Translations under genes and position numbers: made by a program
Assembly: GCA_937124585.1 (NCBI GenBank)
Contig: CAKZKT010000068.1
Span: 1-44,356 of the forward strand
Source: an uncultured Anaerolineae bacterium
GTDB taxonomy: Bacteria; Chloroflexota; Anaerolineae; CG2-30-64-16
Length of the DNA stretch: 44,356 bases
Direction: 5' to 3'
Shown here: one piece after another, positions 38,167-44,356 of the stretch
How the letters are laid out: the number at the start of each line of letters is the position of its first letter
How positions within the stretch are numbered: position 1 is the stretch's first letter
Notes under the pieces: model-generated
What the model saw: only the letters and a program-made list of their open reading frames with translations
The model's database searches: none
Told to the model about the DNA's origin: nothing

Positions 38167-38357
38167 AGCGAGGTGATCGTGGATCGCGGCCGCGGCTTCC
38201 TGATCTCGTCCGGCGTTGCGCCCAGGACGCGGCCCGCCTGGGCTTCTTGCACGCCGCAAGCGCCCAGGACGCGTTCGACCGCGCGTTGAAGATGAAGGGG
38301 CCGGACGCAACGATCATCGTATTAAGTCACGCCGGAGACCTGCTGCCGATCTTCTGA
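38167..38357 (+). pseudogene. Remnant of a LarA-like racemase (DUF2088) C-terminus, frameshifted
   Basis: Frame 1 from 38167 reads SEVIVDRGRGFLISSGVAP. A shift of one base at about 38223 continues as QDAARLGFLHAASAQDAFD then RALKMKGPDATIIVLSHAGD, ending LLPIF and TGA 38357. The combined sequence resembles the end of nickel-dependent lactate-racemase-family proteins. The 5' part is absent: the helicase stop lies only 77 bp upstream. Adding one base restores one continuous frame, so this is a decayed tail. The family call is from memory of its C-terminal pattern. Confidence 0.55.
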
Positions 38358-38394
38358 CTCCCCACCGCTCCCCGACCTTCTACCCTGCACGTTC

Positions 38395-38440
38395 AACTGT
38401 AGTGCAAGATGTCATCTTGCGCTACAGTTTTAATTTTTTT
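38395..38440 (+). terminator. Intrinsic terminator upstream of the M4 protease gene
   Basis: Stem AACTGTAGTGCAAGATG / CATCTTGCGCTACAGTT (17 positions, one wobble) is followed by TTAATTTTTTT. Downstream to 38545 the DNA turns AT-rich, with a TATAAT at 38506-38511. Confidence 0.88.
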
Positions 38441-38482
38441 CTGGCTAGAATCGGCGTTCGGTAAGATATGTTACATTTTTGA

Positions 38483-38511
38483 TCTCTAAATGTGATACAC
38501 TTATCTATAAT
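38483..38511 (+). promoter_or_regulatory. Likely promoter of the M4 protease gene
   Basis: A consensus -10 TATAAT lies at 38506-38511 in an AT-rich stretch, about 35 bp before the TTG start. No good -35 stands at 17 bp; TTGATC (38479-38484) is 21 bp away. This suggests an activator-dependent or atypical promoter. Confidence 0.5.
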
Positions 38512-38545
38512 ATGTACAGATCAATGCCATCATAGGAGCGCGAAG

Positions 38546-41500
38546 TTGAGAGACCGTAGACTTGGGCGTCTTTTCGCGGCCGTCGCGTTTTGCGTGACGG
38601 TTTCTGTGGTTGGGCTGGCGGCGATCCCGGCGCAGGCGGCTGGCGTGGTCGGCGTGGGCACACCGGCGAGTTGCACCGAGGCTGCGCTGAACGCGGCGCT
38701 GGCGGGCGGCGGCGCGATCACCTTCAACTGCGGGCCAGACCTGCACACGATCACGCTGAGTTCGCAGAAATCCATCACCGCTGACACGGCCCTGGATGGC
38801 GGCGGCAAGATCGCGCTCAGCGCGCACGGCTCGCGCCATTTCCTCGTCAATGCCGGGAGCACGCTGGCGCTGACCAGCATCGTGTTGCGCGACGGCTATG
38901 CCAACGGCGACGGCGGTTCGATCTACAACAACGGCACGGTCGTCATCAGCAACACGCTGATGACCAACAACCGCACCGATGATGCCCACAGCGGCGGCGC
39001 GATTGTGAACTACGGCTCGTTGACGATCATCCAGAGCACCTTCGAGGACAACGTCGGCGCCAACGGCGGCGCGGTGTACCCGCGCTGGGGCGGCTCGCGC
39101 ACGGTGGTGGATCACAGCATCTTCCGCCGCAACCGCACAACCAGCGTCACGAACGGCTGGGGCGGCGCGTTCTTGCTCTGGGACGGCGCGCCGTTGGTGA
39201 TCCAGGATAGCTTGATCGAGGAGAACAGCGCGATTTACGGCGGCGGCATCTTCAATTTTCCGGCCAGCAGCATCGTGATGACCCGGACGGTGGTGCGCGC
39301 CAACACGGCGCAGTACGGCGCGGGCATCTACAACGAACGCGCGGCGCTGACCATGCACGACAGCATGTTGCTCGGCAACACCGCCGAGTGGTACGGCGGC
39401 GGCGTTGACAACCGCGGCGGGGTGGTCGTCATCACCAACGGCGTTCTCAACGACAACCGCGTGAGTTACCTGGAGGGCACGGGCGGCGCGGTCAACAACT
39501 GGTATGCTTACAACGCAACGACCGGCGCGGTGCAGGGAACGTTGGCGATGACCGATACGACCGTCTCGACCAACACCGCCGGGCAAACGGGCGGCGGCGT
39601 CTTCAACACCGGGACGGCGCGGCTCGTGCGTGTCACCCTCGATCACAACACCGCGTCGCGCGGGGCTGCCATCTACAACGAGGGCCAGCTCGATCTCGAT
39701 ACGAGCACGTTGAGCGACAACGCGGCGACCTATCACGGCGGCGCGGTGTATCAGGCGGACGGCGCGTTCACCGCGCGCTATGTCACGCTTGCGGACAACA
39801 CGGCGGAGGATGGCAGCGCGGTTTACCTCGATCGAGGCCAGCGCGCCAACACCCAATTCGCCGGCGTCATCGTGGCGGGCGGCGCGTGCGTGGGGGATGC
39901 GCCGCAATCCGCAGGCCACAACCTGGAGAACGGCGCCACCTGCGGCTTCGACCAGGCGACCGATCAGTCCAATGTTGACCCGTCGTTGGGGCCGCTGGCG
40001 GCCAACGGCGGCCTCACGCGCACGCGGATGCCCGCGCCGGGCAGCGCAGCCACCGACAACGGCGGCGCATGCGCCAGCCCGGATCAGCGCGGCGAGGCGC
40101 GGCCGCTCGGCCCAGCCTGCGACGTCGGCGCGGTAGAGGTGGTGGCGTTGCCGCTGACGTGTGGCGCCGAACTGACCGCGCTTGCCGACACGACTGTCAG
40201 CAGCGACGCGCCCGATGCGTCCCAGGGGGACGCGCTCACCTTGCGGGTGGCGGATGTGGGCGGCGCGGAAGCGCGGGCCTTGATCGCCTTCGATCCGGCG
40301 GCGTTGCGGGCCGCGGCGCCGGCCGGCGCGACCCTCACCAAGGCGGTGTTGCAGTTGCCGGTCGCGCTCACGGCGGCGACGCCGATCAGCGATGCGTTGG
40401 ATGTGCGCGGCCTCGACCAGGCCTGGGATGAAGCCGCAACCTGGAACACGCAGCCGGCCCCGCGCGCCAGCTACGCCCGCGGCGGCACGTTGAGCCAATC
40501 GCTGTTGCAGATTGACATCACGGCGCTGGCGCTGCGCTGGCTCAACGGCGGCGTGGCCGAAACCAGCCTGGCGCTGTTGCCGGGCGGGCCAGGCGTTGAC
40601 GTGCGTTTCGGCACGCGCGAGAGCCAGTCGCCGGCCCGGTTGGTCGTGCAGTGTGCGCCGCAGCCCGCGGCGAAGTTGACCGATCCGCAGGCGCGGAATG
40701 ACCGGCAGGCGCAGGCCATCGTGCAGTTGGAGCAAGAGTCTGCCGGGCCGGTCAGCGTGTTGTTTGCGGCCGGCGCGTTGCAACACGCAACGTTCGACGT
40801 GTCTGGGCCGGCCGGCGTATTCACCGATGCGCTGGCGATCTGGTTCCTGGACACGCACAAAGACCTGCTCGGCACGGACGACGCCTGGCAATTGATCCGC
40901 CGGTCGCCCGATGCGCAGCACTATTTCTTCCGCCAGGTGCACGCCGACATCCCGGTTTATCCGGCGGAGATCGCGGTCCACCTCGACGCGAACCGGGTGA
41001 TCGGCGCGGGCGGCGGCTACGCGCCGGTCGTGCTGCTGGCGCCCACGCCCGCGTTAAGCGCCGAGCAGGCCGGGCAGATCGCCATCAACGCGCTGGATCC
41101 CCAGGCGAGCCTGGTAGGCGAAACGCAACTGCGTTACATCAACCTGGGTCTTTTGGGTAATGCAGATAAATCCACGCATCTGGCCTGGCTGATGGCGTTG
41201 CGTGGCAACCCGGGTGATATCACCGTGTTCGTGGATGCACATTCGGGCGTGGTGCTGTTCCAAGACCTGCGCAGCAAAGATGGCTACGATCTGGATTTGG
41301 AGAATGGCAACAACGAGCAACTGAAGGATCTGTGCAGCATTTTCGACAACGATAACATTGACGCAAACTTCGACAGCGACGCCCGCGCGACCAGTGATAA
41401 CATCGGTCGCACCTACAACTTCTGGCGCAACACCTTTGGCCGGGATTCCTACGATGATGATGGCGAACAAATCGAATTCAACATCCATGTGAACTATGGC

Positions 41501-43396
41501 GGCAATAACGCCTCCTACAGCCCAGGCTGCGATATCTTCGGCGCCAGCAACGGCATGGTGACGCAGGATATCCTGGCGCATGAGTTCACCCATGCGGTGG
41601 TGCACAACGAGATCGGCCTGCCCTATCACAACCAGCAAGGCGCGTTGGATGAAAGCCTGGCAGACACCTTTGGCGCGTTCGTGGACAGTGCGAATTGGAC
41701 CATCGGCGAAGGGTCGCCATCAGGCGTGATCCGCACCATGAGCAACCCGCCGGCCAACGGTCATCCAGATAGAATGTCGAACTTCGTGACCAGGCCTGAT
41801 ACGTCAGCCGGCGACTGGGGCGGTGTACATACCAACAGCGGCATCCTCAACAAGGCCGCGTTTTTGATCACCGACGGCCAGAATTTCAACACCCACAACG
41901 TGCGCGGCATGGGGCGGAACAAGGCGCAGCGGCTCTACTACAACGTGCTGGTGAACCGGCTGCGCGGCAACAGCGATTTCGCGGACATGGCGCGCCAGAT
42001 GGTAGCCGAAGCGAAGGCGCTGCGCGGCGCTGGCTTCTTCAGCAACGCCGATGTGTGCACCGTTATCGAGGCGTATGCCGCCGTCGAGCTGGGGCCGGCC
42101 GACCGCGACTGCAACGGCCTGGAAGACAGCCTGCAGGATGACGACGGCGATGGCGTCCCGAACGCGTACAACGACCCGGCCGGCACGCCCTGGGACAATT
42201 GCCGCACCATCCGCAACACCAACCAGGCCGACAACGACGGCGACGGCATCGGCGATGCCTGCGATTGGGACAGCGACAACGACGGTGTCTCCGACTTCTT
42301 CCAGGGCAACCTGAACGACAATTGCCGCTGGGTCTACAATCCCAGCCAAACCGATCGCGACAAAGACGGAGTCGGCGACGCCTGCGACAGCGACAGCGAC
42401 GGCGACAATGTGCCCAATGCGCTCGACAATTGCCCGAACAACGCCAACGCCGATCAGAGCGATGTGGATCGTGACGGCGTGGGCGATGTGTGCGATCTCG
42501 ACTCGGACGCCGACCGGATCTGCAACACGGGCGGGCCGCGCGCCAGCGGACTGGGCCTCATCGCCGGCCTGGGCTGCTTCCCCGGCCAGGGCAGCGTCGG
42601 CGGCATCGTAGTCGAGAAGGGCGGCTACGGCGTGCTTCCAAGGCCGGCGGACAACTGCCCCCTGCATCCTAATGCCGGCCAGCAGGATGCCGACGCGGAT
42701 GGCGTGGGGGACGCCTGCGACTTATGTCCAGGGGTGCAAAGCAAGGACAATGGCGACCCCGACCATGATGGCCGCGGCAACGCGTGCGATGACGACGATG
42801 ACAACGACAACGTGCCCGACTACCAGGCCGACGGTGTGACGCCGCTCGACAACTGCCGCGAGATACCGAATCCCGATCAACTCGATTCAGATAAGAACGG
42901 CATCGGCTACGCGTGCGATGCCGCTGAGCAGGCGGTCTGGCTTTCCGTCAGGGACAAGCTGGCGCGGCTATACTTCAAGCCGCGGGCCGTGATCCGCGTC
43001 CCGATTGACAACTGCCCGCAGTGTGAGCGGGGGTATTTGCCCAAGGATCTTCAGACGCAGGTGGTGCTGCAATCGCCGGTCGCGATCGCCGCGCGGGTGG
43101 TGGACAGCGCCGGCTTCGTGGTGGCGAAGAGCCAGAGGTTCGGCACGACACAGGTGCTGAATTTCAAGGCGCCGCCGTATGCCGGCGTCCGCCTGCGCGC
43201 GGCCAACGCATCTGTGTCCGCCGGCGCGCCAGCGCAGGTCGCCGGCCTTGCCGCGGATGACGTGGCGTACTACCTGGAGATTGCGCCGGCCGACGGCGTG
43301 GATGTCTCGCAGCCGTATGACGTGCAGATCGGGACAACGACCGCCATCCCGGAAAAAACGCCCATTCGGATTTACTTGCCGCTGATAATGCGGTAG
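38546..43396 (+). CDS. Secreted multidomain M4 (thermolysin-type) metalloprotease with beta-helix and thrombospondin type 3 repeats
   Basis: A 1616-residue exported protein. TTG 38546 is chosen because AGGAG lies 7 nt upstream and a clean signal peptide follows (VAFCVTVSVVGLAAIPAQA). Order of parts: right-handed beta-helix (about 50-530, recurring GGAIYN/GGGVFN turns); DNRLRE-like domain (about 540-700, LTALADTTVSSDAPDASQGD); FTP-type propeptide (about 720-860); M4 peptidase with zinc motif HEFTHAV (His1012), GALDESLADTFG and GGVHTNSGILNKAA. Calcium-binding thrombospondin type 3 repeats follow (about 1185-1460, DNDGDGIGDACDWDSDNDGV). A C-terminal beta domain ends in IRIYLPLIMR. All catalytic elements are present. 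The propeptide is internal, preceded by about 700 residues. It has its own terminator upstream and hairpins downstream. Confidence 0.9.
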   Translation: MRDRRLGRLFAAVAFCVTVSVVGLAAIPAQAAGVVGVGTPASCTEAALNAALAGGGAITFNCGPDLHTITLSSQKSITADTALDGGGKIALSAHGSRHFLVNAGSTLALTSIVLRDGYANGDGGSIYNNGTVVISNTLMTNNRTDDAHSGGAIVNYGSLTIIQSTFEDNVGANGGAVYPRWGGSRTVVDHSIFRRNRTTSVTNGWGGAFLLWDGAPLVIQDSLIEENSAIYGGGIFNFPASSIVMTRTVVRANTAQYGAGIYNERAALTMHDSMLLGNTAEWYGGGVDNRGGVVVITNGVLNDNRVSYLEGTGGAVNNWYAYNATTGAVQGTLAMTDTTVSTNTAGQTGGGVFNTGTARLVRVTLDHNTASRGAAIYNEGQLDLDTSTLSDNAATYHGGAVYQADGAFTARYVTLADNTAEDGSAVYLDRGQRANTQFAGVIVAGGACVGDAPQSAGHNLENGATCGFDQATDQSNVDPSLGPLAANGGLTRTRMPAPGSAATDNGGACASPDQRGEARPLGPACDVGAVEVVALPLTCGAELTALADTTVSSDAPDASQGDALTLRVADVGGAEARALIAFDPAALRAAAPAGATLTKAVLQLPVALTAATPISDALDVRGLDQAWDEAATWNTQPAPRASYARGGTLSQSLLQIDITALALRWLNGGVAETSLALLPGGPGVDVRFGTRESQSPARLVVQCAPQPAAKLTDPQARNDRQAQAIVQLEQESAGPVSVLFAAGALQHATFDVSGPAGVFTDALAIWFLDTHKDLLGTDDAWQLIRRSPDAQHYFFRQVHADIPVYPAEIAVHLDANRVIGAGGGYAPVVLLAPTPALSAEQAGQIAINALDPQASLVGETQLRYINLGLLGNADKSTHLAWLMALRGNPGDITVFVDAHSGVVLFQDLRSKDGYDLDLENGNNEQLKDLCSIFDNDNIDANFDSDARATSDNIGRTYNFWRNTFGRDSYDDDGEQIEFNIHVNYGGNNASYSPGCDIFGASNGMVTQDILAHEFTHAVVHNEIGLPYHNQQGALDESLADTFGAFVDSANWTIGEGSPSGVIRTMSNPPANGHPDRMSNFVTRPDTSAGDWGGVHTNSGILNKAAFLITDGQNFNTHNVRGMGRNKAQRLYYNVLVNRLRGNSDFADMARQMVAEAKALRGAGFFSNADVCTVIEAYAAVELGPADRDCNGLEDSLQDDDGDGVPNAYNDPAGTPWDNCRTIRNTNQADNDGDGIGDACDWDSDNDGVSDFFQGNLNDNCRWVYNPSQTDRDKDGVGDACDSDSDGDNVPNALDNCPNNANADQSDVDRDGVGDVCDLDSDADRICNTGGPRASGLGLIAGLGCFPGQGSVGGIVVEKGGYGVLPRPADNCPLHPNAGQQDADADGVGDACDLCPGVQSKDNGDPDHDGRGNACDDDDDNDNVPDYQADGVTPLDNCREIPNPDQLDSDKNGIGYACDAAEQAVWLSVRDKLARLYFKPRAVIRVPIDNCPQCERGYLPKDLQTQVVLQSPVAIAARVVDSAGFVVAKSQRFGTTQVLNFKAPPYAGVRLRAANASVSAGAPAQVAGLAADDVAYYLEIAPADGVDVSQPYDVQIGTTTAIPEKTPIRIYLPLIMR

Positions 43397-43422
43397 CGGC
43401 GGCAAACGCCGCGACGGGCTTT

Positions 43423-43498
43423 ATGGTGACGATCACGCTGGAATCGTCACCATGTAATCGCACAGGCGCTATGGATGTTATCGGCGCATGTGCGATTA
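43423..43498 (+). terminator. Two hairpins after the M4 protease gene
   Basis: ATGGTGACGAT / ATCGTCACCAT (43423-43433 and 43443-43453) is followed by TAATCGCACA / TGTGCGATTA (43455-43464 and 43489-43498). A GTTTTTG run comes 10 bp later. The second hairpin with its T-run may serve as terminator. Confidence 0.6.
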
Positions 43499-43588
43499 TT
43501 GAGCCGTTTTTGTGGCAGGTCATATCTTCGGGTGACGGAGGACATAGACCGAATGAACTGTAACAATCAAGATCGGTAGCCCTATGTT

Positions 43589-43741
43589 GTGACGAGAGCC
43601 TGGGCCAGCTCGTCTTCGCTCAGCGAGCCAACATTGCGTAATGTCCACCGGCTCGGCGTCGGCGCCTCGGCGGCCGGCGGGCTCGAGAAGACCGACAAGG
43701 ACGGCGACATCACGGTCGGCTGGAGCGGCTGGACGAGCTGA
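43589..43741 (+). other. Possible gene remnant abutting the transposase
   Basis: The rest of 43397-43824 carries no recognised gene. From about 43640 to a TGA at 43741 a plus-strand frame reads VHRLGVGASAAGGLEKTDK then DGDITVGWSGWTS, with almost every third base G or C, as in real genes here. An opposite frame ending at 43582 (SLSEDELAQALVTT) also looks protein-like, so the coding strand is unsettled. It may be the end of a gene cut by the neighbouring element. Confidence 0.3.
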
Positions 43742-43824
43742 TTGCGCGGTGCAGGAGTAAAGAATTCTCCATAGAACGCTTGCGGGGGGTATGGTATCAG
43801 ACATGCCTGGGACCAGTGAGGGTT

Positions 43825-44356
43825 ATGAGGAGATTGTATCGTGACAGAGATGGGAAGCGCCGGCATCTGCTGGATGAGCTGATGGGGATGGGCAGATACC
43901 GGCACGTCGCCAGTAGCGTTGAGGAGCTGGTATTGGAGACGGCCAGTGCCATGCCCTTCCGCCGGAGTGCTGAGGTATTGAGGAAGGCCTCAGCTATCGA
44001 CCTTCCTCACCAGACCATTTGGCGCTTAGTAGCCAGGGTAGCTGATCCTTATCTGGAGAAAGCGAAGCGGGAGTTGCAGTGGTTCCTGAAGACGGGTGAG
44101 ATACCACAGGGTGAAGGTAGAAAGGCGGCTCGCCTTATGGTGGAAGCGGATGGGGTGATGCTATCTCTGCAAAGGGAGAAAGAGAAGAAAGCCGAGGTCA
44201 AACTGGGCATTGCTTACGAGGGTTGGGAGAAAGTGGGCAAGGACAGGTACAGGACGGTCAATAAGACAGCCTTTGCTGCCGTAGGTGGCGGTGATGTTTT
44301 CTGGGCAGGCATGAGCTTAAAGCTTCAAGGGAAGTATAATCTGTGCAAGGTGGGGG
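43825..44356 (+). CDS. ISLre2-family (UPF0236-type) transposase, partial at right edge
   Basis: A DDE-type transposase fragment of 177 codons, open at the window end. From ATG 43825 it reads RRLYRDRDGKRRHLLDELMG, then HQTIWRLVARVADPYLEKAK, the strand LMVEADGVMLSLQREKEKK with the first catalytic Asp, and EVKLGIAYEGWEKVGKDRY. These match ISLre2 transposases. Family members have about 80 more N-terminal residues. Upstream in frame SIERLRGVWYQTCLGPVRV (from about 43768) still looks like transposase, but a stop at 43639 and host-like DNA before 43741 suggest the element is 5'-truncated. Lower GC than neighbours supports transfer. No terminal inverted repeat was located. Confidence 0.82.
   Translation, partial: MRRLYRDRDGKRRHLLDELMGMGRYRHVASSVEELVLETASAMPFRRSAEVLRKASAIDLPHQTIWRLVARVADPYLEKAKRELQWFLKTGEIPQGEGRKAARLMVEADGVMLSLQREKEKKAEVKLGIAYEGWEKVGKDRYRTVNKTAFAAVGGGDVFWAGMSLKLQGKYNLCKVG

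Noticed and set aside
36189-38252. 687-codon open frame antisense to the helicase gene
   Set aside because: Same reason: the plus strand carries all helicase motifs.
38501-40981. 826-codon open frame antisense to the M4 protease gene
   Set aside because: High-GC shadow: composition is Arg/Ala/Gly-rich without domains, while the plus strand encodes clear domains.

Overview
This 44.4-kb, GC-rich window reads as a chromosomal segment around the replication origin of a Chloroflexota-like bacterium. The assignment is an inference. It rests on the gene repertoire, the many intergenic palindromes, and a secreted protein ending in a YLPL tail of the kind I associate with that phylum. No rRNA, tRNA or CRISPR array was recognised.

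Region 1 (1-7530, minus strand) is an arginine operon, argC-argB-argD-argA-(hom)-argG-argJ, running off the left edge. It has a strong sigma-70 promoter, a roughly 200-nt leader, a 16-codon leader peptide with an Arg-Arg-Arg run, and an intrinsic terminator just before argC. Together these look like ribosome-mediated attenuation by arginine. A homoserine dehydrogenase gene is embedded in the operon; argF and argH are not in view.

Region 2 (7594-17511) holds housekeeping and envelope genes: a rhomboid protease, asnS, a polyprenyl-phosphate sugar-phosphate transferase, a coupled HEAT / metallo-hydrolase / glycosyltransferase operon, a membrane-anchored protein, purine nucleoside phosphorylase, XerD and an unidentified P-loop protein.

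Region 3 (17512-24230) is the origin: dnaA, then four same-orientation TGTGGATAA boxes and an AT-rich element, then purA, purB and a TGS/uridine-kinase-like protein.

Region 4 (24281-32231, minus strand) holds an MFS carrier, a five-gene respiratory module and a sugar ABC ATPase with a long leader. The module consists of a 39-residue membrane peptide, a two-CW protein, an octaheme cytochrome c, a 16-Cys ferredoxin and an NrfD subunit. Three of its genes share the same short LRI-x-x-P transmembrane segment. A geranylgeranyl-reductase-type flavoprotein lies upstream.

Region 5 (32676-44356, plus strand) holds a small phosphatase, two tandem MFS paralogues, an MrfA-type helicase, a decayed racemase-like tail, a 1616-residue secreted M4 metalloprotease of unusual architecture, and a partial ISLre2-type transposase at the right edge.

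A recurring theme is short repetitive DNA. GTGCCAGGCAC palindromes lie between genes. Other simple repeats lie in frame inside argJ, argC, the helicase and one MFS gene.
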